A DNA stretch of 36,919 nucleotides from CAYWVO01 sp964461835 (GTDB lineage Bacteria; Zixibacteria; MSB-5A5; WJJR01; JAJRUJ01): contig CAYWVO010000032.1 in the NCBI GenBank assembly GCA_964461835.1, positions 1 through 36,919 of the forward strand. The letters are read 5' to 3'. The notes under the pieces are model-generated. The model had not been told where the DNA came from and did not search any database. It was given only the letters and a program-made list of their open reading frames with translations. Shown piece after piece: positions 9,063-16,036 of this stretch. Position numbers and translations under genes: made by a program. Position 1 is the stretch's first letter, and every line of letters starts with the position of its first letter.

Positions 9063-9970
9063 GTAATACCAAAACCGACCTCACACGCCGGCAATTCCTC
9101 AAAGGCACCGCCGGGTTGACCGTCGCGGCTGTAACCGGCTTGGGGCTGCCCTCGGTCGTTCGCGACACTACCGAGGCTGCAAAACAGACCAAATCCCGAG
9201 TGGTCCTCGTTCGTGATGCAAATGTCTTCGATGACGAAGGTGAGATTCGGCGGGATGTGGTTGAGGGGATGCTGGATGAAGCAGTGACCACCTTGCTGGA
9301 GACGAGATCATCCGACGTGGCCTGGAAACGCCTGATCAAAACCGATGACATTGTCGGTATCAAGAGCAATGAGTGGGCGCATTTGAGTACGCCGTCGGAA
9401 GTCGAAATGGCCTTGCAAGAGCGGGTAATTGCCGCCAGTGTCCCGGAAAAGAAGATTGCCATCGGCGACCGGGGAATTTTGCATGATCCCATTTTCCAGG
9501 AATCCACGGCTCTGATCAATGTTCGGCCCTTGCGGACTCATCACTGGTCGGGTGTCGGTAGTTGCATAAAAAACTACATCCAGTTTGTCGAACACCCCTG
9601 GGAGTACCATGACGCATATTGCTCGCCACTGGGTTCGATCTGGCAGCAGCCACTGGTAAAAGATAAGACTCGACTCAATATTCTGCTTTTGTTCCGACCA
9701 TTGTTTCACGGGATCGGACCACATCATTACGATCGTTCGTATGTCTGGCGGTATTGCGGATTATTGGCGGGTACGGACGTGGTCGCGGTCGATACCATCG
9801 GCTTGAGGATATTGATGGCCAAGCGGCGGGAACACTTTAAGGAAGACCGTCCCCTCACGCCGCCCGCCATTCATATTGCGCAAGCGGACACCGAGTATCA
9901 CCTGGGCACCAGCGATCCGGACAAGATTGAACTGATCAAGCGAGGCTGGGACAAGGACTCGCTGATTTGA
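9059..9970 (+). CDS. Tat-exported DUF362 domain protein
   Basis: 303 residues. A twin-arginine signal (LTRRQFLKGTAGL, residues 8-20, then a hydrophobic Ala/Gly/Val stretch) directs folded export. The body (VVLVRDANVF, DIVGIKSNEW, ALINVRPLRTHHWSGVGSCIKNYI, DVVAVDTIGLRIL) follows the DUF362 pattern, a family of presumed redox or Fe-S-associated proteins. No ferredoxin-type Cys cluster is seen here, so any cofactor is uncertain. It is translationally coupled to the DUF6599 gene and presumably works with it. Its last 73 bases overlap the convergent nuclease gene tail-to-tail. Confidence 0.78.
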   Translation: MSNTKTDLTRRQFLKGTAGLTVAAVTGLGLPSVVRDTTEAAKQTKSRVVLVRDANVFDDEGEIRRDVVEGMLDEAVTTLLETRSSDVAWKRLIKTDDIVGIKSNEWAHLSTPSEVEMALQERVIAASVPEKKIAIGDRGILHDPIFQESTALINVRPLRTHHWSGVGSCIKNYIQFVEHPWEYHDAYCSPLGSIWQQPLVKDKTRLNILLLFRPLFHGIGPHHYDRSYVWRYCGLLAGTDVVAVDTIGLRILMAKRREHFKEDRPLTPPAIHIAQADTEYHLGTSDPDKIELIKRGWDKDSLI

Positions 9971-10602
9971 TGCTGTGCGCCTTGAAACGTGTGCGGCTGA
10001 CAACGATTGCAGGGCGATAATCCATCGTAATAGGCCTCCCACGCCGAATCGTACCGCAGGAGTTGATCACGCTTGATACGCTCAGCCGCCGGGCACTCCA
10101 GCCGGTGAAAACGAAATGCCGTCACCGATGCTACGTATTGCCGGGTCTCGTCTTCGAGAAAATGTTCCCAGATTCCCCGGCGGTGGTCCATCGCTTCCCG
10201 TTGTCGGGTGATCAGGCGGGGAATGAACATCTTGCTGTCCCGGTAACCGGTGATATGTGCTAGACCCATGGTGATCAATGTCTCGGCGACTGCCACCCCA
10301 TCGACTTCCACCCAGGCCAGGGTCCGTCCGTACCGGTCGGTCTCCCGGGTGCCCGAGTACATTTTGATTTGTTTTCCCTCGACCAACCGCCGATTCAACA
10401 TCGACGCCTCGGTAAAGAAATGGTCTCCGCGTTCCGGTGTATCGATACTCACGTACCGCACGCGGCGGCCATCGGTTAACACGATCGTGTCACCATCCAC
10501 AATCGACAACACGCGGGCAAGTTGATAGGGCCGATCCTTGCTGACCTGACAGGCGCAGGCAATGACGAGCAGCAGGATGAACACGCGGCTCACGAGCTTC
10601 AT
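9898..10602 (-). CDS. SNase-like (thermonuclease) nuclease with Ada-like zinc-binding tail
   Basis: 234 residues. The N-terminus is hydrophobic with a possible lipobox (VIACAC, residues 14-19), so it is probably exported. Residues 27-148 are a staphylococcal-nuclease fold with the expected active-site residues: Asp36/Asp38 in VDGDTI, Arg49, Asp54, Thr55 and Glu57 in RYVSIDTPE, and Arg93 in DRYGR. It should cleave DNA or RNA with Ca2+. Residues 156-203 resemble the Cys4-type metal-binding domain of Ada: FHRLEC (His166, Cys170) then an aromatic/Ala segment and SPCNRCQP (Cys198, Cys201). The final 30 residues look non-conserved and overlap the DUF362 gene. Its ATG overlaps the TGA of the upstream membrane-protein gene (10599-10602). 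Confidence 0.85.
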   Translation of the reverse strand: MKLVSRVFILLLVIACACQVSKDRPYQLARVLSIVDGDTIVLTDGRRVRYVSIDTPERGDHFFTEASMLNRRLVEGKQIKMYSGTRETDRYGRTLAWVEVDGVAVAETLITMGLAHITGYRDSKMFIPRLITRQREAMDHRRGIWEHFLEDETRQYVASVTAFRFHRLECPAAERIKRDQLLRYDSAWEAYYDGLSPCNRCQPHTFQGAQHQISESLSQPRLISSILSGSLVPR

Positions 10603-11123
10603 GGCGTACTTCGTTCCTTTCTATCCATCGTTGTTTTCGAGAACAGGTCATGCAATCTATCACGAGAAAACACGAGCCATAAGACAAATGGCAGTGAATA
10701 TGAAAGCATAAACAGCGGAAAGATCCCCACGAAAAACACCCGTTCACTACTGCTTAGCTGCGCCAAACCATACAAGACAAGCGGAGTTAGGACCTGCCAG
10801 AGGCCGATTGCTGCCAATCCGGCGCCGCCACCAATCAGCCGACGGAGTAACTTCCGCGAGCCTAGGACCACCATGAGTACCAGATAGGGAATGACACTCA
10901 TGGTCTGTCCACGCATTAATACCCAGGATTGATTCAGGAGGTTCCCATCCAGCTGCCAGAGGTCGCGCAGCCAGCGCAGTAGAGCGGCCTCCCAGCTCAT
11001 CCAAAGATGCTCGAAACCACCCGGCCAGAAGGCCGGGAGACCGGGGATTCTACCGAGCCAAACAATAAAGCATACCCCAGCGACCACTCCCAGCTTAATG
11101 AGTAATAGGAAATACTGTCGCAT
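10599..11123 (-). CDS. Exosortase-associated integral membrane protein
   Basis: About 174 residues from the ATG at 11123; an in-frame TTG at 11135 is less likely. It is very hydrophobic, with a segment near the N-terminus (LLLIKLGVVAGVCFIVWLG) and at least three more, separated by a Trp-rich loop (FWPGGFEHLWMSWEAALLRWL). No domain recognised. It overlaps the exosortase gene upstream by 29 bases and the nuclease gene downstream by four (ATGA), so the three are translated together. Position suggests the small membrane partner found beside XrtH-type exosortases. That is inference from context, since the sequence alone does not show a function. Confidence 0.6.
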   Translation of the reverse strand: MRQYFLLLIKLGVVAGVCFIVWLGRIPGLPAFWPGGFEHLWMSWEAALLRWLRDLWQLDGNLLNQSWVLMRGQTMSVIPYLVLMVVLGSRKLLRRLIGGGAGLAAIGLWQVLTPLVLYGLAQLSSSERVFFVGIFPLFMLSYSLPFVLWLVFSRDRLHDLFSKTTMDRKERSTP

Positions 11124-11664
11124 CACGGCGCGCAATCAGCAAAAGCCATAACAGCCACACTCCGACGATCATCAAAATCAGGGTAGCCTGCCAAAAATAA
11201 ATATGTAAAAAATCAAACCACTCCGGTCGGGCATTGCCCACGGCGATCAAAAAGAGCATGCGGATGATATTGAGCAGGTAGAGAACGGCGATACCACCGA
11301 GCAGCCCCCAGCAGCGGGAAATCCAGCGCGCAGGGTACGCGATCACGGCCGCGGCGAAGATCACCGCCTCGTAAATGCCGGTGCACTCCTCAATTACCTC
11401 CACTGTTATGTGGGATGTGGCTAGAAACCGGCCCTGCCGCACTATTTCCAGGCCCAGAAGGCGGAGACCGGTGTCCACCAGTGCGGCGGTAATGGCCATG
11501 AATCCGACCATTACCCGATGAAACACTGCACTAAAGACGGCGAACACGATTGCCAGGACCGTGAGGACAATGAGGAATCGCAGTACAAAGCGCAGGACCC
11601 CGGCAGGTTTCTTCTCCCGCTCGACCCGGGGGTCCGCAATTGGCTGTTGGTCGTTCTGCACCAT
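11095..11664 (-). CDS. xrtH: Exosortase/archaeosortase family transpeptidase (XrtH-like)
   Basis: 189 residues with four to five transmembrane segments. The catalytic triad of the exosortase/archaeosortase family is complete: Cys94 in EECTGIYE, Arg135 in LNIIRM and His154 in FDFLHIYFWQ. Length and motif spacing resemble the short XrtH type more than the long EpsH type. Exosortases cut a C-terminal signal (short motif, transmembrane helix, basic tail) and transfer the protein to a lipid or glycan anchor. AGGAG lies nine bases before the ATG. The gene heads a coupled operon with the membrane partner and the nuclease and is divergent from the histidine kinase. No recognisable substrate tail is encoded in the window. 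Subtype assignment is less sure than family. Confidence 0.85.
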   Translation of the reverse strand: MVQNDQQPIADPRVEREKKPAGVLRFVLRFLIVLTVLAIVFAVFSAVFHRVMVGFMAITAALVDTGLRLLGLEIVRQGRFLATSHITVEVIEECTGIYEAVIFAAAVIAYPARWISRCWGLLGGIAVLYLLNIIRMLFLIAVGNARPEWFDFLHIYFWQATLILMIVGVWLLWLLLIARRDATVFPITH

Positions 11665-11759
11665 CAGATGCTCCTGTTATAACTACAGATATCGCCGATA
11701 CATTCCAATAGGAATTTGCAGTCCGCCGGGGGTGCCGGGGAAGGGATGCGCCGAATCGT

Positions 11760-13655
11760 ATGAAAAGTAAATTATCACACGGCCGTCGAATTCGGTTTTT
11801 GTTCGTGGCAATGGGTGTGACCATTGTCCTGGCGCACCTCTCGTCCCTGTTGCTCTTCCAGGAACTGATCGACGCCGAGAAGGCGCGGACCTCATCCCGT
11901 TTGCGGATGACTGTTGAGCGTATTGCCCGGCTTTATGAGCAGGATGTCTTTGCCGTACACCCGGTGGACTCATTGATCCGTCCGTTTCTGGCCTCACCTT
12001 CCGTTTTGACCATTTGGCTGGCCCGTGCCGATTCTGCCGGCGAGTGGCATGCAAAAATCTACGGTGACCAACGGTTGACACCGCTGTCCGGGATGGTCAG
12101 CACGAAGGATGAGCGGACCGGTGTTTCGTCGGAAATTCCCTATTACAATGGAGAATTTCGCCTGGGCGACTTTCTTTGCCAGGCAGTGTCATATCCGTTA
12201 TCTCAGGACGGGCAAGCGGTGATTGTGGGGGCAGTGGCGCCGCTGCAGGCGGTGGATCGGCTGCGTTCGGTTCAACGGACGGACTTTCTCATCCGAGGGG
12301 CGATTCTGTTACTATTCATCTGGTTCTCACTCCACTTCTATAACATCATTTTCATCCCTTACCAGAAAATGCGTCGCCAGGCGCGACAGTTATCCGGGAT
12401 GGTGCCGTTGCCGGTTGGGGAGAGGGATGACGTCGAATATGTCATGGGGGCATTCGCCGAGGCGGTGACCACGTTGACTCGGCAGAAGGAAAACTTGGAA
12501 ATTGAATTCGATGCCAGCAAGAGACGTTATGAGAATCTGGAGAAATTCAATACCTACATTCTCAACTCCATGAGTGCGGGCGTGCTGATTCTCAACCGTG
12601 GGGGGATTATTCTTCGTTTGAATCCGTCTGCCGCTCGGATTTTGAACGTCAACCCGGACGAACTTATCAGTCAGTCGCACATGGTATTAGCCGAACGGTT
12701 CCCGCAATTAGGCGAGGTACTGAGCGCGGGGCTGAACAATGCGCGTTCTTTTGTGCGTCGGGAAATCACCATTCATTTGGGAGAAAGCAGTGAGGGAGAG
12801 CGTCATCTGGGTGTCACCTCCTCGTTGATCCTCAATGAAGATGATGAAATTGTCGGCATCAGCATCCTGTTGACTGATCTAACCGAGATCAAGCAGCTGC
12901 AAGAGGATGTGGAAAACAATCGGCGACTGGCGGCGCTGGGTGAGATGGCCGCTGGCTTGGCCCATCAACTGCGCAACTCGATGACCGCCATCGTGGGCTT
13001 CGGCCGGCTCGTGGAGCGGAAGGTCACTGAGGATCCCACCACACATACCTACCTGGAAGATATTCTCCGCGAAGCGACCGAGACCGAACAGATGTTAAAG
13101 CAATTCCTCAGTTTCGCCCGGCCGCTCGAACCGGAGATGCGAGAGATATCGCTGTATAAAATTCTGCGGGAGGCGGTCGAACGTGTTCAGGCGCCCGCTG
13201 ATCACCAGGACACCGAAATTGTGACCGACTTGCCGGCGGTCAGTGATACCATCGTTGGAGACCCCTTGCTACTGCGGGAAGCCTTCGTTAATTTGCTGCA
13301 CAACGCGGCCGAGGCAATCGAGCAGGGCGGCGCGATAACGATCCGCGTCGTGCCACCGCCATCCGGGGATGAACCGGAGGGCCAGTGGCTGATCAGAGTC
13401 GAAGATACGGGTGCCGGCATCGCGGGAATCGATCACGAAAAAATATTCCAACCGTTTTTCACGTCGAAGGAATCCGGGACCGGCCTGGGTTTGCCGCTGG
13501 CTCGCAAGATTATTACCTGTCACGGCGGCTACATCAGCGTGGAGTCGTCCACGCCGCGAGGGACCGTGTTTTTGATCAGGCTCCCGCGAAACAACGCTCG
13601 GGTCCCGGAGCAAACGTTCAGTCCGGACGAGACACAGCCGATCCCGCTGCCCTGA
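11760..13655 (+). CDS. PAS-domain sensor histidine kinase
   Basis: 631 residues: transmembrane helix 1 (about 13-33), a roughly 140-residue periplasmic sensor region, transmembrane helix 2 (about 178-198), a HAMP-like linker, a PAS domain (about 262-380; ILNSMSAGVLILNRGG), then HisKA with phospho-acceptor His402 in GLAHQLRNSM. The HATPase domain has an N box (FVNLLHNAAEA, 509-519), G1 (DTGAGI), an F box (FQPFFT) and G2 (GTGLGLPLA). All residues needed for autophosphorylation are present. No response regulator is adjacent, so the partner is elsewhere. The NtrB-like H box hints at a sigma-54 activator partner, but that is speculative. It is divergent from the exosortase operon over about 95 bases and may share control with it. 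Confidence 0.93.
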   Translation: MKSKLSHGRRIRFLFVAMGVTIVLAHLSSLLLFQELIDAEKARTSSRLRMTVERIARLYEQDVFAVHPVDSLIRPFLASPSVLTIWLARADSAGEWHAKIYGDQRLTPLSGMVSTKDERTGVSSEIPYYNGEFRLGDFLCQAVSYPLSQDGQAVIVGAVAPLQAVDRLRSVQRTDFLIRGAILLLFIWFSLHFYNIIFIPYQKMRRQARQLSGMVPLPVGERDDVEYVMGAFAEAVTTLTRQKENLEIEFDASKRRYENLEKFNTYILNSMSAGVLILNRGGIILRLNPSAARILNVNPDELISQSHMVLAERFPQLGEVLSAGLNNARSFVRREITIHLGESSEGERHLGVTSSLILNEDDEIVGISILLTDLTEIKQLQEDVENNRRLAALGEMAAGLAHQLRNSMTAIVGFGRLVERKVTEDPTTHTYLEDILREATETEQMLKQFLSFARPLEPEMREISLYKILREAVERVQAPADHQDTEIVTDLPAVSDTIVGDPLLLREAFVNLLHNAAEAIEQGGAITIRVVPPPSGDEPEGQWLIRVEDTGAGIAGIDHEKIFQPFFTSKESGTGLGLPLARKIITCHGGYISVESSTPRGTVFLIRLPRNNARVPEQTFSPDETQPIPLP

Positions 13656-13674
13656 CAACGAGCGGCGAAAACGG

Positions 13675-13704
13675 TTGACACGCTTCCCGCGTACATCGTA
13701 CTGT
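13675..13704 (+). promoter_or_regulatory. Predicted tRNA-Leu promoter
   Basis: TTGACA (13675-13680), an 18-base spacer and TACTGT (13699-13704). The predicted transcription start is about ten bases before the tRNA 5' end. Confidence 0.45.
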
Positions 13705-13721
13705 GATATGCCTGTCCCGCT

Positions 13722-13807
13722 GCCGGAGTGGCGGAACTGGTAGACGCGCTGGACTCAAAATCCAGTGGGATGAAAGTCCCGTGTGGGTTCGATTCCCACC
13801 TCCGGCA
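13722..13807 (+). tRNA. tRNA-Leu (anticodon CAA)
   Basis: 86-base cloverleaf of the long-variable-arm class. Acceptor stem GCCGGAG/CTCCGGC, discriminator A, anticodon stem CTGGA/TCCAG with loop CTCAAAA giving anticodon CAA (reads UUG), variable arm TGGGATGAAAGTCCCG, and T arm with GGTTCGATTCC. The 3' CCA is not encoded. Confidence 0.96.
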
Positions 13808-14146
13808 TAGGCATGCTGGCCTGCGTTCCCCCGGTTGATTCGGTCAGCACTAGGGTCGGGGCCTGTAACCCTAAACACCCTTGCATGTTATCCGCTTTGA
13901 TATCGGTCTGCCTGACTGTAAATGGATTACGCGGTCTCAGGACTTCGAACAAATTCCGCGGTTTAACGGTAACCTTGCCTGTTGCTGAAGAATTAACAAT
14001 GCTGTACATTACAAAAAAGCCATGATCAATCCGGGTCCCTGCGTCATGCGGATGTGATCTTATGATGCTGACGAACTTCTCCGGGCCGCGGGCGAGTTCT
14101 ACCTGCGCCCTCTATAATGACTTTCCTAAGGAATGGCGGGTGCTTC
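13808..14146 (+). other. Intergenic region between tRNA-Leu and TPR-CHAT gene
   Basis: No gene seen. A perfect TATAAT at 14113-14118 lies about 28 bases before the preferred ATG (14147) and overlaps the alternative ATG at 14117. It lacks a good -35 at 17 bases, so it could be an activated promoter. A weaker pair, TTGCTG/TACATT, lies at 13982-14010. No integrase or att-like repeat of the tRNA 3' end was noticed. Confidence 0.35.
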
Positions 14147-16036
14147 ATGTTCAGCCGGAATTTTCAGAACTGTGAGAGGTCTTGTCCGCTCTTAAAACTT
14201 CTTCTCATTTTTATGGTACCGACATTGGGGCTCCAGACTGCGACACGATGTCTTGCCGCAGATCGGTGGGAAATCCTGTTGACGGAGGCAAATCGTGTCT
14301 CTGCCCAAGCGCATACCCTCCCTGAGAAGATCCAGGCAGGGCAGGATTCGGCGATCGCGATTGCGCGACAGGCGCTGCGTGTCGTGGAACATGAGTCACC
14401 GGTCGATTCGTTAGCGATAGGAGAAATCCTCAATAATATTGGAGATTATTGCTTCCTGCGTGGCGATCTCCATCCGGCCGATTCGGTTTGGCGCTTAGCG
14501 GTTGATATCAATAGTCGCCTGGCGGGTGACTCGGCCGACCTTGCGTATGCGACATTGTTTCGAATTGGTGCTACGTTCGGCGACCAGGAGTCGTCTCACA
14601 CTGGTGGTTCCGTGCATCAACACGCTCTCAATCTTGTTCACACATTGACTCGGTCCAACTCGCCGTCAGACATCCGGATCCTGAGTCAATTTGCCGAAGT
14701 CGTCGTCAGATTGCAAATGCTCGATTTGTTTCACGGTGTACAGGAGCGTATCGTCAGTATCTGGCGACAATTCCCGGGGGATGATCCGCGGTGGGTTATC
14801 CGCGCCCTGGTTTTTCTCGGCGAACGAGATTCTAAACGGCCAAGATCCAATGTGCAGTCCGCAAAGGAACATCAACGGCAGGCAATCGCCTATGGGGAAG
14901 AGGCCCTTAGTTTAGCAAAACACTATTACGGCAGCAATGACACGCTGTATGCCTTCGTCGCCAACCGGCTGGGCGATTATTATGATCGATCAGGCGAGTT
15001 AGACCGCACCGTTGATTTGTGGAGGCAGGCCTGGGAGATTAATCGGAAAAGTTTTCCTGAGGAACATATCGAGTATCAAGGTAGTAATCACCGGATGGCG
15101 GCGACGTACTTTTACCGTGGCCGCTACGCGGAAGCCAAACGGATGTACGCAGACGCGGTACGGCTGCGGATCGCCACCCAGGGTGCGGGGCATCCCGAAG
15201 TCGCATTCATGTACAATGGGTTGGGCATGGTATATCATGACATCGGTGATTACATCGGTGCCGACACGTGTTACCATCATGCACTGCGCATTCGTGAAGC
15301 TGCCCTGGAACAGGTCCCCTCGGACATCGCCCAATCGCTTTTGCTCATCGGTGATCTGCGTTTTGACCAGGGAGTATATCCACAAGCGGAGGAGGCGTAC
15401 CGCCGAGCGCTGGAAATTCGTGAGGAGTCACTCGGCACCGAGCACGGCTACGTTGCCAACTGCCATCGCAGGTTAGCCGGACTATTCATCACCTGGGGAA
15501 AGCTGAACGAAGCGGAAGACCGTTTGCGCCGGGCTCAGGCCAAAAGCCGTGACTTTTATGGCGAGAATCACCCCACAACCGTCGATTATTTGCTTGATCT
15601 GGGCCGGGTTTTTCTTTTGGCGAATAAGCTTGCGAAAGCGGATTCCATTGTATCGCAATGTCGAACACTCGTTGAACAGAATGAACATCTCGGCCTTAAC
15701 CTCCATAGCAGGATTCTGCACATGCTCTCAACAATACGGCTGGCCCAGGAGCGTTTTGCGGAGGCGACAGCGCTGCTTGAAGCGGCCATTGTAGAGCGGG
15801 AGGGTTCCACCGGACAATGCGAAAATGATCTCGTTCCCCTTTTAATAGATCTGGCGGTATGCCATATTCGACAAAATCAGCTGGATGAAGCCGAAATTCA
15901 ATTAGCACGAGTGTTGACTATTGAGCGGTCGATTGCTATGCCGGATCTTCCGGTTTTCGATCGCGCGTACACGACCATGGCGACATTGCATGGCAGCAAA
16001 GAATGGCAGCAAAGAAGAGTATGCGAAGGCTTTTGA
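14147..16036 (+). CDS. TPR half of a split, exported TPR-CHAT protein
   Basis: About 629 residues from the ATG at 14147; an in-frame ATG at 14117 adds ten and sits inside a TATAAT. A hydrophobic N-terminus (LLKLLLIFMVPTLGL, then CLAADRW) predicts export. The rest is tetratricopeptide repeats of the kinesin-light-chain/TPR_12 type with about 42-residue period (EALSLAKHYYGSNDTLYAFVANRLGDYY, YFYRGRYAEAKRMYADAVRLR, LGMVYHDIGDYIGADTCYHHALRIRE, QAEEAYRRALEIREESLGTEHGYVA). The frame runs into a short out-of-frame tail (WQQRRVCEGF) directly after a 13-bp tandem duplication at 15990-16015. Deleting one copy fuses it in frame to the CHAT protease downstream. TPRs normally bind the trigger or substrate for the CHAT domain. 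Confidence 0.85.
   Translation: MFSRNFQNCERSCPLLKLLLIFMVPTLGLQTATRCLAADRWEILLTEANRVSAQAHTLPEKIQAGQDSAIAIARQALRVVEHESPVDSLAIGEILNNIGDYCFLRGDLHPADSVWRLAVDINSRLAGDSADLAYATLFRIGATFGDQESSHTGGSVHQHALNLVHTLTRSNSPSDIRILSQFAEVVVRLQMLDLFHGVQERIVSIWRQFPGDDPRWVIRALVFLGERDSKRPRSNVQSAKEHQRQAIAYGEEALSLAKHYYGSNDTLYAFVANRLGDYYDRSGELDRTVDLWRQAWEINRKSFPEEHIEYQGSNHRMAATYFYRGRYAEAKRMYADAVRLRIATQGAGHPEVAFMYNGLGMVYHDIGDYIGADTCYHHALRIREAALEQVPSDIAQSLLLIGDLRFDQGVYPQAEEAYRRALEIREESLGTEHGYVANCHRRLAGLFITWGKLNEAEDRLRRAQAKSRDFYGENHPTTVDYLLDLGRVFLLANKLAKADSIVSQCRTLVEQNEHLGLNLHSRILHMLSTIRLAQERFAEATALLEAAIVEREGSTGQCENDLVPLLIDLAVCHIRQNQLDEAEIQLARVLTIERSIAMPDLPVFDRAYTTMATLHGSKEWQQRRVCEGF
15990..16015 (+). repeat. Exact 13-bp tandem duplication that frameshifts the TPR-CHAT gene
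   Basis: ATGGCAGCAAAGA occurs twice back to back (15990-16002 and 16003-16015). Thirteen is not a multiple of three, so the second copy moves the frame by one. Without it the reading is ...TLHGSKEEYAKAFDYAL..., continuous from TPR into CHAT. Confidence 0.95.

Noticed and set aside
13722..13807. tRNA-Leu as an integration site for a mobile island
   Set aside because: No integrase gene next to it and no repeated copy of the tRNA 3' end was noticed downstream within the window.
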